A stretch of DNA of 64,000 nt from Hyphomicrobiales bacterium (GTDB lineage: Bacteria; Pseudomonadota; Alphaproteobacteria; Rhizobiales; Methylopilaceae). The notes below the pieces were generated by a model. It saw only the letters and a program-made list of their open reading frames with translations. It did not search any database and was not told where the DNA came from. Location: positions 62,001 to 126,000 of the forward strand of contig JALHQA010000003.1 of NCBI GenBank assembly GCA_022842205.1, read 5' to 3'. This document shows positions 44,383-53,191 of the stretch, piece by piece. How positions within the stretch are numbered: position 1 is the first letter of the stretch; each line of letters opens with the position of its first letter. A program made the position numbers and the translations under genes.

Positions 44383-45747
44383 TCAGATGATTTCGAAATA
44401 CCGCGCCATTTCCCAATCGGTGATGGCGCGGCGGAATTCACGTTCTTCCCACTCGCGCGTCGCGGCGTAGTGATCGACGAAGTCGTCGCCGAACAGAACG
44501 CGCGCGGGTTTTGACGCTTTCAGGCGACCGGCGGCCTCCATCAGAGAGCGCGGCAGGGCCAGCTCCGGCTTGTGCTGCAGCGCATAGGAATTGCCTTCCA
44601 CAACGGGCTCCGGCTCGATCCTGTTTTCCACGCCCCAAAGGCCTGATCCGATGGCCGCGGCGAACGCGATATAGGGATTTATATCGGCAGCAGCCACGCG
44701 ATATTCCACCCGCTGGCTCTTTGCCGCACCCGGAATGACCCGCAGGGCGGTCGTGCGGTTTTCAACGCCCCAGGTGGCATCGGTCGGGGCCCAGAAACCG
44801 GGGATCAGCCGCGTATAGGAATTCACGGTGGACGCGACCATCGCCAGCAGCTCCGGCATCAGTTTCTGCTGACCGCCGACGAACCACCGCATTGTGTCGG
44901 ACATGTTGTAGGGCTTGCCCTCGTCGTGGAAGGCGGGCTTGCCGTCCTTCGTCAGCGACACGTGCAGATGGCCGGACTGGCCGGGCCAGTCCTTCGACCA
45001 TTTGGCCATGAACGTCGCCATCCAGCCGCGCTGCTGCGCCAGAACCTTGGTGAAGGTCTTGAACAGCGCGGCGCGGTCCGCCGCCTCCAGGGCGCCAGAA
45101 TATTCGATCGCGGCTTCGAGCACGCCGGGGCCCGTCTCGGTGTGAAGGCCCTCGATCGGAAACCGCATATCCTGGCCGAGCGCCAGAAGATCGTGATAAA
45201 AATCCGCGTGTACGGACGACCGCAACATCGAATAGCCGAAAAAGCCCGGCGTGATGTTTTTCAGGTTACGATAGGCCTTTTCGCGTACCGAATGCGGCGT
45301 TTCCTCGAAGAGAAAGAACTCGAATTCGGCCGAGGCGACGACATCGAAGCCCTGCCCCTTCGCGCGCTCCAGAACGCGGCGCAGCGTGCCGCGCGGACAA
45401 ACTGCTTCCGCCTTCTCGGTGAATTCACCGAGGAAGAACAGCATGTCGCCTTCAAACGGAACGTCGCGGCAGGTTTCGGGAAGGATGCGGGCATTCGCAT
45501 CGGGATAGGCCGTGTGCCAGCCCGTATAGGTCACATTGTCATAGAGCTGATCGTTCGAGTCCCAGCCGAGCACGACATCGCAAAAACCGAAGCCCTTCTC
45601 CAGCGCGGAGAAAAACTTTGGTCTCGACATGTATTTCCCGCGCATGATGCCGTCGGCATCGACGACACCGACCTTCACATGCTCAAGCCCGCGTTCCTCG
45701 ACGATTTTTCTGGCGTCGGCGGCGGTCTTTACATCGCGGGAGTCCAT
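44383..45747 (-). CDS. Glutamine-synthetase-like gamma-glutamyl ligase
   Basis: A 454-residue GS-family ligase from ATG 45747. It has the GS core: SAEFEFFLFEE, HTETGPGVLEAAIEYS, GHLHVSLTKDGK (MHVHQS position), NSYTRLIPGFWAP and ENRTTALRV. It differs from nitrogen-assimilation GS in lacking the adenylylation tyrosine region. Such GlnA-like ligases (PuuA, IpuC, GlnA4) attach an amine to the gamma-carboxyl of glutamate. With ALDH, alcohol dehydrogenase and amidotransferase downstream it is the likely first step for an amino alcohol. Confidence 0.88.
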   Translation of the reverse strand: MDSRDVKTAADARKIVEERGLEHVKVGVVDADGIMRGKYMSRPKFFSALEKGFGFCDVVLGWDSNDQLYDNVTYTGWHTAYPDANARILPETCRDVPFEGDMLFFLGEFTEKAEAVCPRGTLRRVLERAKGQGFDVVASAEFEFFLFEETPHSVREKAYRNLKNITPGFFGYSMLRSSVHADFYHDLLALGQDMRFPIEGLHTETGPGVLEAAIEYSGALEAADRAALFKTFTKVLAQQRGWMATFMAKWSKDWPGQSGHLHVSLTKDGKPAFHDEGKPYNMSDTMRWFVGGQQKLMPELLAMVASTVNSYTRLIPGFWAPTDATWGVENRTTALRVIPGAAKSQRVEYRVAAADINPYIAFAAAIGSGLWGVENRIEPEPVVEGNSYALQHKPELALPRSLMEAAGRLKASKPARVLFGDDFVDHYAATREWEEREFRRAITDWEMARYFEII

Positions 45748-45824
45748 GGCGTTCCGTCCGGTTGTTCTTGTGGGGGTGCGGCCGGGCATCGGGGCCCGGC
45801 CGCCATAGTTTCAGACCCGAGACA

Positions 45825-46895
45825 TCAGCCGGCGCTGTAAAGGCCGCCGGCCTTTCTGAGGATCGCGTTGTAGTCCTTGAAGATCTTGACCACCTTGGCT
45901 TTCTCTTCGCTTTCGGCGGCGATCTCGTCCCAGAACTTCAGCGCGGCGTCTTCTACCTGACGCCACTCCTCGGGCGGAATCGTCGTGAGCTTCAGCTTGG
46001 TGCCGGTGGCGCGGAGCTTGGCTTCGCCGCCCCAGTACCACTGGTAGCGATAATCGTGACCGGCCTCGACGCAGGCCTGCCAGAGCGCCTTCAGATGGTC
46101 GGGGAAGTCCGCCCACTTCTTTTCGTTGACGAACCACGAGCCGATCCAGGCGCCCGAGATGTTGTTGGTCAGGAAATGGTCCGTCACGTCCGCCCAGCCC
46201 ACCGTGTAGTCTTCGGTGATGCCGGACCACGACATGCCGTCGAGTTCACCCGTCTGTACGGCGACCTGCACGTCCTCGTAGGGAATCGACACCGGCACAA
46301 CGCCGAACTGGGCAAGGAAGCGGCCCGCGGTCGGGAAGGTGTACAGGCGAAGACCCTTCAGGTCGTCGAGCGAGTTCAGCGCCTTCTTGGTGTTGAAGTT
46401 GCACGGGTCCTGACCGGCCGCCGAGAGCCAGACGACCCCGCCGGCCTTCTTGTAGTTCTCGCGCCAGATGTCGGCGAGACCATACTGATGGAACAGCGTA
46501 GGCACGTCGAGCGCGTGTTTCGTGGCGAAGGGGAAATATCCGCCGAACACCGAGATCTCGACCGGCGCCGCCATCGAGTCGTCGTCCGAATGCACGGCGT
46601 CGATCGTGCCGGCCTGCAGTGCACGGAACAGCTCGCCGGTCGGGACGAGCTGGTCGGCATAATACAGCTCGATCTCGGCCTCGCCTTTCGCGGCCTTGTT
46701 GAACATGTCGATCGCCGGCTTCGTCACATGGGGACCGAGGGCCGCGCCGGCATAGGTCTGCAGGCGCCACTTGATCGGCGCCTGGGCATGGATGGCCGGA
46801 GCGCCCAGTGTGGTCGCGCCCGCGGCGCCGGCAGCAACGACGCCGGCTGTCTTGAAGAACTCACGCCTGCTTTTTGTGTTGGGTGTGTCAGTCAT
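45825..46895 (-). CDS. TRAP transporter substrate-binding protein, Tat-exported
   Basis: A 356-residue periplasmic binding protein. The N-terminus SRREFFKTAGVVAAGAAG is a twin-arginine signal. The usual conserved arginine of the LKGLKxR motif, which binds carboxylates, seems to be a tyrosine here (DLKGLRLYTFPTAG, about 174-187). That suggests a ligand without a carboxylate in the usual place. It is upstream of the ligase genes and just after the DctM gene. Confidence 0.9.
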   Translation of the reverse strand: MTDTPNTKSRREFFKTAGVVAAGAAGATTLGAPAIHAQAPIKWRLQTYAGAALGPHVTKPAIDMFNKAAKGEAEIELYYADQLVPTGELFRALQAGTIDAVHSDDDSMAAPVEISVFGGYFPFATKHALDVPTLFHQYGLADIWRENYKKAGGVVWLSAAGQDPCNFNTKKALNSLDDLKGLRLYTFPTAGRFLAQFGVVPVSIPYEDVQVAVQTGELDGMSWSGITEDYTVGWADVTDHFLTNNISGAWIGSWFVNEKKWADFPDHLKALWQACVEAGHDYRYQWYWGGEAKLRATGTKLKLTTIPPEEWRQVEDAALKFWDEIAAESEEKAKVVKIFKDYNAILRKAGGLYSAG

Positions 46896-46925
46896 CGTTC
46901 GCTCCTGTCATTACACTACATCGGC

Positions 46926-48254
46926 CTATTCTTTTGTATAGACGTGGTTCGGCAGCCACGTCGCGATCTCGGGAAAGATCCCGATGATGACAAGTGTCAG
47001 CAGCATAATCCCGACAAACGGGACGATCGACCGGTATATATCGGGCAAGCTGATGCCCGGCGGCGCCATGGCGCGCATCAGGAAGAGATTATACCCGAAG
47101 GGCGGCGTCAGATAGGCGATCTGGCAGGTGATGGTGTACAGCACGCCATACCAGACAAGATCAAATCCAAGGGCCCCGGCCAGCGGAATGAAGAGCGGCG
47201 CCACGATGACGAGCATGGCGGTGTCGTCGAGGAAGACACCGAGAACCAGAAAGGTCAGCTGCATCAGGACGAGGATCTGCCAGGGCTCAAGGCCCAGATC
47301 CCCCAGGAACAGGCGTTCGATCGATTTGACGGCGCCGAGTCCGTCAAACACCGCACCAAAGCAAAGCGCCGCCGTGATGATCCAGAAGAACATGCACGAG
47401 ATGCCCAGCGTCTTGCGCGTCGTCTCATGCAGGACTTTCCACGTCAGCCGCCCACGGAGAAGAGCCGCGATGATCGACGCCACGGCGCCGACGGCCGAAC
47501 TTTCGACAAGGCTTGTGACGCCGGTCAGAAACAGGCCGGTCATGGAAACAAAAATGGCCAGCGGAACGATGCCGGCGCTGAGCAGCCGGAATTTCTCGCC
47601 CCACGTGATGGACTCGCGCTCTTCCTTCGGCAGCGGCGGCCCCAGACTGGGCTGAAGCCAGCAGCGGATCACGATGTAAAGGATGAACAACGCCGCCATC
47701 AGGAGACCGGGGAACACCCCCGCCATCCAGAGATTGCCGACCGGCTGGCGCGCGATCATGCCGTACAGCACCAGCACCACGCTCGGCGGCACGAGAATGC
47801 CGAGCGTCGAGCCTGCCTGCACGACGCCGGTCACCATGATCTTGTCATAGCCTCGTCGCAGCAACTCCGGCAGCGCGATCGTCGCGCCGACCGCGAGACC
47901 GGCGACACTGAGACCGTTGATCGCGGAAATGATGACCATCATCAGGATGGTGCCGATCGCAAGCCCGCCGCGCACCGGCCCCATCCAGACATGGAACATG
48001 CGGTAGAGATCGTCGGCGATATGCGACTCCGCCAGCATATAGCCCATGAACACAAACAGCGGCAGCGTGAGCAGCGGGTACCACTTCATCAGCTTCATCG
48101 AAGCCGAGAACGCAAGATTGAACGAACCGTCACCCCACAGGAAAAGAGCAGCCGCCGCGCCGACGAAGCCGATCACGGCGAAAACCCTCTGCCCCGTCAG
48201 AAGCAGAAGCATCATCGAAGAGAACATCAGAAGGGCAATCAGACCGTAACTCAT
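46926..48254 (-). CDS. TRAP transporter large permease subunit (DctM-type)
   Basis: A 442-residue membrane protein with about 12 hydrophobic segments. LPLFVFMGYMLAESH, the NGLSVAGLAVGATIALPELL stretch and GSTLGILVPPSVVLVLYG are typical of DctM subunits. It drives sodium- or proton-coupled import with the binding protein and DctQ. Its start overlaps the dctQ stop as ATGA. Confidence 0.94.
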   Translation of the reverse strand: MSYGLIALLMFSSMMLLLLTGQRVFAVIGFVGAAAALFLWGDGSFNLAFSASMKLMKWYPLLTLPLFVFMGYMLAESHIADDLYRMFHVWMGPVRGGLAIGTILMMVIISAINGLSVAGLAVGATIALPELLRRGYDKIMVTGVVQAGSTLGILVPPSVVLVLYGMIARQPVGNLWMAGVFPGLLMAALFILYIVIRCWLQPSLGPPLPKEERESITWGEKFRLLSAGIVPLAIFVSMTGLFLTGVTSLVESSAVGAVASIIAALLRGRLTWKVLHETTRKTLGISCMFFWIITAALCFGAVFDGLGAVKSIERLFLGDLGLEPWQILVLMQLTFLVLGVFLDDTAMLVIVAPLFIPLAGALGFDLVWYGVLYTITCQIAYLTPPFGYNLFLMRAMAPPGISLPDIYRSIVPFVGIMLLTLVIIGIFPEIATWLPNHVYTKE

Positions 48255-48760
48255 GGAAGCGGTTTGCCCTTTATGGTGGCCCAGTCACGGAAGAAGATGG
48301 CGACGGCTTGCAGCAACGTCAGGAAGATGCCGAATGTCATCACGAGCTTGATCGGCAGCATGTACGGGCGCCATGCCGAATAGCTGCGTTCGCCGTAATC
48401 GAAGGCATAGATCGTGCTGAGAACACCGCCAATCAGCAGCATCACAAGGAAAAAGATGAGTGTGAGGTCGGTGAAAAGATCGACTTGCGCCCGGCGCCGC
48501 GTCGGCCATCCGCCATACAGCAGGTCCATGCGGACATGCTCGTCGTTCTTCAGAGAATAGGCCCCGCCGAGGAGATAGTAGGCGACCATGATGAACTGGG
48601 CCATTTCGACGGTCCAGTTCGAGGGCAGGAAAAAGGTTTTGGTGAAGGACGCCCAGAGCAGGACGCCGAGCATCGCGAACACCAGATACATCGCGAACAA
48701 CCCGATGTAATGGCTGACCGAATCGATGAACCGGACATAAGCGACGATGGCTTTAGGCAC
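48251..48760 (-). CDS. TRAP transporter small permease subunit (DctQ-type)
   Basis: A 169-residue protein from GTG 48760, preceded by GGGAGG. Four hydrophobic segments (YIGLFAMYLVFAMLGVLLW and later) and NDEHVRMDLLYG match DctQ. It is the first gene of the catabolic operon and faces the divergent RpiR gene. An earlier GTG at 48793 is less likely because of poorer spacing. Confidence 0.9.
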   Translation of the reverse strand: MPKAIVAYVRFIDSVSHYIGLFAMYLVFAMLGVLLWASFTKTFFLPSNWTVEMAQFIMVAYYLLGGAYSLKNDEHVRMDLLYGGWPTRRRAQVDLFTDLTLIFFLVMLLIGGVLSTIYAFDYGERSYSAWRPYMLPIKLVMTFGIFLTLLQAVAIFFRDWATIKGKPLP

Positions 48761-48882
48761 GGGACGCCTCCCAAGGGCAGACCCGACGATCACGCTTGCA
48801 ACGGAAGGCGTCTACCCGGCTCCCACGCCCCTTCGCCGGTATTTTCTCGCCCAGGGGGTCTTCTCCCGCGCCCTTGGTTGAA

Positions 48883-48927
48883 TGGAATGATCGTTCCAGT
48901 CTATTCATACTCAGTCAACATGGAATG
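48883..48927. promoter_or_regulatory. Candidate RpiR operator between dctQ and the regulator
   Basis: TGGAATGATCGTTCCA (48883-48898) is a near-perfect 16-bp palindrome (seven of eight pairs). A second TGGAATG half-site lies at 48921-48927, 38 bp on. Position between the divergent TRAP operon and the RpiR gene fits a site controlling both. Confidence 0.6.
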
Positions 48928-48990
48928 TTTAAGCCATTCGGCGGAGCGCCCGGACGAGGTGCCGGAAAACCCGGCAAATGTTTGAGACAA

Positions 48991-49863
48991 ATGAACAAAC
49001 AAGCAGCAGAATCGGTCGCCGACGTTCTCAACAGCGCGCTGCCGGGTTTGACAGCCCAGGAGCGGCGGGCCGCGCTGTATCTTCGCGATCACTATCCTGT
49101 CGCGGGGCTTGATCCTCTGGCAAGGCTCGCGCGCGCAAGCGGCGTCAGTTCCCAGACCATCCTGCGCCTTACCGCCAAGCTTGGCTTTTCAAACTATCGC
49201 GACCTTCAGGACAGGCTGCGCGGTGAAGTCTCGAGCGAACGCTCATCGCCGCTCGCGCGCATTGTGGCGCGCGGGCCGACCGCGGCGGATGGAGACTGGC
49301 TCGCCGGCTATGCCGGCAAGATGGCCGACAACGTCAATACGGCCTTTTCGATGGTGGTGCGCGAGGATTTCGAAGCCGCGGCGCGGGCACTGGCGGATCG
49401 CAAACGGCCGATGCTGGCTGTCGGCGGCCGCTTTACGCAACCGCTTGCGCGCTATCTTGTCCGTCATCTCGAAATCGTGCGCGGCGGGGTGGAAGAGATC
49501 GGCTCGATTTCGGCGACCTGGCCGGACCGTTTGATCGATGTCGATCGCCGGTCGATCGTCGTTGTGTACGACGTCCGCCGTTATGCACCCGATGTCGTTG
49601 CCTTCGCCGAGATAGCGGCCCAACAGGGCGCGACCGTCATACTGTTCACCGATAGCCGCGCCGCTCCTGTGTCGCATTTTGCATCGCAGGTTTTTGTCGC
49701 GCCGACCGACAGCGCCGGAGCCTGGGACTCTCTGTCGGCGCTGTTTGCGCTGACAGAGGCGATGATCGCGCGCGTGACGGAACTTGAGGGAGGCGGCACC
49801 ACCGAACGCCTCGGCCGCCTGGAAAACATCCGCGCCCGCCTTCTCGGCAACAATGCGCCTTAG
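48991..49863 (+). CDS. RpiR-family transcriptional regulator
   Basis: A 290-residue regulator from ATG 48991. The N-terminal helix-turn-helix covers about 30-85 (LARLARASGVSSQTILRLTAKLGFSNYRDLQ). The C-terminal SIS domain (about 125-260) includes RPMLAVGGRFTQPLA and SIVVVYDVRRYAPDV. RpiR proteins usually bind phosphosugars or small metabolites. It diverges from the TRAP operon, so it is the likely regulator. Its stop overlaps the stop region of the convergent DUF1513 gene by 4 nt. Confidence 0.93.
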   Translation: MNKQAAESVADVLNSALPGLTAQERRAALYLRDHYPVAGLDPLARLARASGVSSQTILRLTAKLGFSNYRDLQDRLRGEVSSERSSPLARIVARGPTAADGDWLAGYAGKMADNVNTAFSMVVREDFEAAARALADRKRPMLAVGGRFTQPLARYLVRHLEIVRGGVEEIGSISATWPDRLIDVDRRSIVVVYDVRRYAPDVVAFAEIAAQQGATVILFTDSRAAPVSHFASQVFVAPTDSAGAWDSLSALFALTEAMIARVTELEGGGTTERLGRLENIRARLLGNNAP

Positions 49864-50966
49864 GAATCCCAGCCCCTGATGTGGTTGTCCCACATATAGC
49901 GGTCCAGATCGCTGCCGCCGACGCGGAGAAGATCGTGGGTGCTGGCGCGCGCCATGCGCACCCCAGCATTACCCGACGACACGACAAACACGCCACTCTC
50001 CGGCATCGCCGCAACGCCGCAGACATCGGACATTGAAGCAAGGCCCAGATATGTGCCGGTCTCCCGGTCCCAGAACGCCGCCATGCCGCCGCGCGGGCTT
50101 GTGGCGCAGATCATGCGCCCCGACGCATCGAGCGCGACCGCGCCGAGATAGTTGTTGAGCCGGTATAGATCCTCGTCGGGCATCGGCAGCATGCGCGTCC
50201 TGCCGTCCGGCAGCACGGTGCCGACAAGAAGCGGCATCTCCTCGATCTCGCCTTCGTACTGGCAGGCGAACACAGCTTCACCGTCAGGCGCTACGGCGAG
50301 ATGACGAAACGACAGACCGGACATATCGCGACCGAAATCGACCTTGCTCTTCGCCTCGCCGGTACGCGGATCGACCAGGGCAAGGCTCGGCTCCATCCGG
50401 CTCTTGTTCAGGATCTCGCGGCCGGTTTGGGGATCGGTGCGCGCGCCGCCGTTGGCGACCAGCAGAAACTCCCCGCCGGGCACGGATGCGACATCATGCG
50501 GACCGATGCCATGTGTCGGCTGTTCGCCGATGCGCGCGTAGTTCTTCGCGACGTCGTAGACGCCGAGCACGCCCTGCCCGCTCTCGAGATTGTTCTCCGT
50601 GGCGTAAAGCAGCCGGCCATCAGCCGAATAGAGTCCATGCCCGTAGTAGTGACGCCGCTCGGGACTGCGCACGAGGACTTTCACCGCGCCGGAAAAGCGG
50701 TTCACCACCGCCATCCAGTCGCCTGGCCGGCGCGCGAACACGACCAGATCGGAATTGACCGGATTGAGCGCGATGTCGTGCCCGCGATCGGGCAATCTCG
50801 TCCTGAACAAAGTGCCGCCATCGGTGGTGAAAACCGCGACGTGCGAGACGCCCGCGGCGTCGTTGACCGCCGACACGTAAAGACGCTCGCCGCCAGACGC
50901 GCGCACCGGGCCGACCGCGAAGGAACTCGCGAGTGCCAGCAAGAACGAGCGCCGGTCGATGTTCAT
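49860..50966 (-). CDS. DUF1513 periplasmic beta-propeller-like protein
   Basis: A 368-residue exported protein. A Tat-like N-terminus, DRRSFLLALASSFAVG, is followed by repeated beta strands: GHDIALNPVNSDLVVFARRPG, HYYGHGLYSADGRLLYATEN, GIGPHDVASVPGGEFLLVANGG. The pattern matches DUF1513, often next to imelysin and DUF1111 genes. It may bind iron or heme as part of an iron uptake route, though the function is not established. It is the last gene of the operon. Confidence 0.88.
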   Translation of the reverse strand: MNIDRRSFLLALASSFAVGPVRASGGERLYVSAVNDAAGVSHVAVFTTDGGTLFRTRLPDRGHDIALNPVNSDLVVFARRPGDWMAVVNRFSGAVKVLVRSPERRHYYGHGLYSADGRLLYATENNLESGQGVLGVYDVAKNYARIGEQPTHGIGPHDVASVPGGEFLLVANGGARTDPQTGREILNKSRMEPSLALVDPRTGEAKSKVDFGRDMSGLSFRHLAVAPDGEAVFACQYEGEIEEMPLLVGTVLPDGRTRMLPMPDEDLYRLNNYLGAVALDASGRMICATSPRGGMAAFWDRETGTYLGLASMSDVCGVAAMPESGVFVVSSGNAGVRMARASTHDLLRVGGSDLDRYMWDNHIRGWDS

Positions 50967-52019
50967 TCAATCTCCGTCGAGACTGTTGAATCCGATCGTG
51001 ATCCCGAGCGCGGGCGGCACATACTGGCCCGAGAGATCGCGCGCGCCGCGCACGGCGTCCCGAAGCAGAAACAGCCTCCTGCGCTGCACGTCGTCGGCCG
51101 CCATTTCCGAAAGCGGCAGGGGAAGCTCCTCCGCCAGCTTTTTCGCCGTGTCGATGGCCCCGACCGTCGAGGTTCCCGCATCACCCGGGCCGAGGACGAT
51201 CCAGGTGAGATCCGCGACAGCCTGAAGATTGAGAGCAATCGTCTGGCTTGAGAGCCCGCTGCGCCACCATTGCGCCGCCTTCGGCTTCACATCGGCCGCC
51301 GTCTTGCCCATCACGGCATCGAGTTTCAGATCGCCGACCACCTGATAGGCGGTGAGAAGATCGGTCGCGAACCGCGTCACGACTTCGCGGGCAATCGTGT
51401 CATCGGCCCTGATCTGGTCCTTCGCAGGCCCCCAGCCATTGACGATGTCCTGTACGACATTCTTCAGATTGCCGGATATCGCGACGCCCGCCGCGCAACG
51501 CCGCTTCTGCGCATTGCCCGATGCGACCAGCGCATCACGCGCATTGCCCTCGTAAAGCAGACGTTCGAGCGCGGGGAGGCCCTGGACGGCGACGCTCTTC
51601 TTCGACATCGCATCCGGCGTCAATACATCGGATTCGGACAGCATGCGCCGCAGCCCACGCTCGACATCGTTCTTGCGCTCCGGCCAGTAAGCAATGCGCT
51701 CGTACCGGAAGCCGTCCGACACCGGACCGTAGCGCAGCAGTTCCACGCTCGACCATGCGTTGACGGCGTTGGCGAACTGTTCGGTGAGGCGGCTGAAATT
51801 CCTCTGCTCCGGTTCCGCTGCGCAGAATTCCGTCCATGCGGCTTCCTGGGCCTGCATCCGGGTCAGCAGCACGCCATAGCGCGGCTCGGCAAACTCTTCG
51901 GCGATGCGCAGCGCCAGCAGCTTGTGATCGACGTTGCTGGCGGGAGGAATGTTCTCCTGGGCGTGCAAAGGCAGAACCGAAAGAAGAAGAAACGCAAGCG
52001 CGCCGAGTCTGTGCATCAT
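50967..52019 (-). CDS. Imelysin-family periplasmic protein (second)
   Basis: A 350-residue protein with a signal peptide ending near PLHAQ. LPALERLLYEGNARD matches the imelysin GxHxxE region, but the histidine is replaced (GLPALE), so metal binding may differ from the first imelysin. A C-terminal FLLRDAVRGARDLSGQYVPP and ALGITIGFNSLDGD follow. It is adjacent to the DUF1513 gene with no gap and overlaps DUF1111 by 4 nt. Confidence 0.87.
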   Translation of the reverse strand: MMHRLGALAFLLLSVLPLHAQENIPPASNVDHKLLALRIAEEFAEPRYGVLLTRMQAQEAAWTEFCAAEPEQRNFSRLTEQFANAVNAWSSVELLRYGPVSDGFRYERIAYWPERKNDVERGLRRMLSESDVLTPDAMSKKSVAVQGLPALERLLYEGNARDALVASGNAQKRRCAAGVAISGNLKNVVQDIVNGWGPAKDQIRADDTIAREVVTRFATDLLTAYQVVGDLKLDAVMGKTAADVKPKAAQWWRSGLSSQTIALNLQAVADLTWIVLGPGDAGTSTVGAIDTAKKLAEELPLPLSEMAADDVQRRRLFLLRDAVRGARDLSGQYVPPALGITIGFNSLDGD

Positions 52020-53191
52020 AGTCCTTCGACATAGCGCACGAGTGCCGCGCGGTCGGTGTCCTTCATTGCATCATATCTCGCCCGCGCGGCCGAGGCCTCG
52101 CCACCATGCAGGGCAATTGCCTCAGCGACTCCGGCGGCGCGGCCATCGTGCAGCAGGCCGCTCTTCGCGGCAATGGCACGGGACATTCCCCATAAGGGAG
52201 CCGTGCGCCACTCCGTCGGCGCAACGCCGGGCTCGGTCGCTCCGCCGTCAAGACTATCGCCCAGATCGTGCAGCAGAAGATCCGAAAACGCCCGGACCTC
52301 GCCATGCGAAGACGGCAGCGACGGCACATGACACGACGCACAGCCGGCAGCGGCAAACAGTTTTTCGCCTTCGAGTGTCGTCATGGATTCCGGCGGCGGG
52401 ACGTTGGCAAGATAATCCGCAAGCATGGCAACGAGATCGTGACGAATTTCAGGCTCTGTCAGCGTTCCCCCGTGCGGCGCGGCACGGCAGGTCTCGTTGA
52501 GGCAGTCGCCTGCCAGCGCAGGTTGTCCGAGCGTCGACATGCCGAGGTCCATGGCGAAGGCCAATTCGGTCTGCGCCGCCAGGGAGACGCCGGAGGCCTT
52601 CAGTCCGAACCGTCCCAGCCTGTGGCTGCCGTCCGGCGATGCGATCCAGTTCGGGCGTCCCGAGATGCCGTCGCCGTTTCGATCGTCGGGATCGGCGTTG
52701 GCGAGAACCGCCTCTTCCGGCACCGCCGCCAGAAGTCCGAGCCCCCGCAGCGCCGGTGCGGCGCGAAGACCCGCGCGCGTTTCATCCGCCATTGGCCCGA
52801 ATGAGAGATCGCCGACGCCTGCGCCGGCATCCGTCATGGTGATGCGGCCTTCGGGCTCAAATCCCGGTATTGACGCCGTCTGCAACTGTCCGCCGTAGGA
52901 TGGATCGTGACGCCCATCGGCATCGGACAGTTTCACCACGGTGCCCTGATGGGTGAAGCCGCCCTGCCCGTCCGGGATCCGCGCCGCGCGGTCGAGGCCC
53001 TGATGACAGGCGGAACAGGCCCGTGCGTTGAACAGCGGGCCGAGCCCGTCATTGGCGAGCGTCGATGACGGCGCCGGCACCCAGGCGCGCTCGAACAGCG
53101 CCTTGCCGATGGCGATGGAAAGATCGCGGCCGCCGGCCAGCGCCCCGGTTGCAGCGAACAGAACTGCGACGGTGATCCCGGCCTTGCGCAT
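52016..53191 (-). CDS. Di-heme oxidoreductase-like protein, DUF1111
   Basis: A 391-residue periplasmic protein from ATG 53191, with a signal peptide ending near ALAGG. Two CxxCH heme motifs are present: ACSACHQG near 59 and CASCHVPS near 292. DUF1111 proteins are described as putative thiol oxidoreductases and commonly accompany imelysins. A redox role in iron uptake is plausible. Its start overlaps the multicopper oxidase stop as TGATG. Confidence 0.9.
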   Translation of the reverse strand: MRKAGITVAVLFAATGALAGGRDLSIAIGKALFERAWVPAPSSTLANDGLGPLFNARACSACHQGLDRAARIPDGQGGFTHQGTVVKLSDADGRHDPSYGGQLQTASIPGFEPEGRITMTDAGAGVGDLSFGPMADETRAGLRAAPALRGLGLLAAVPEEAVLANADPDDRNGDGISGRPNWIASPDGSHRLGRFGLKASGVSLAAQTELAFAMDLGMSTLGQPALAGDCLNETCRAAPHGGTLTEPEIRHDLVAMLADYLANVPPPESMTTLEGEKLFAAAGCASCHVPSLPSSHGEVRAFSDLLLHDLGDSLDGGATEPGVAPTEWRTAPLWGMSRAIAAKSGLLHDGRAAGVAEAIALHGGEASAARARYDAMKDTDRAALVRYVEGL

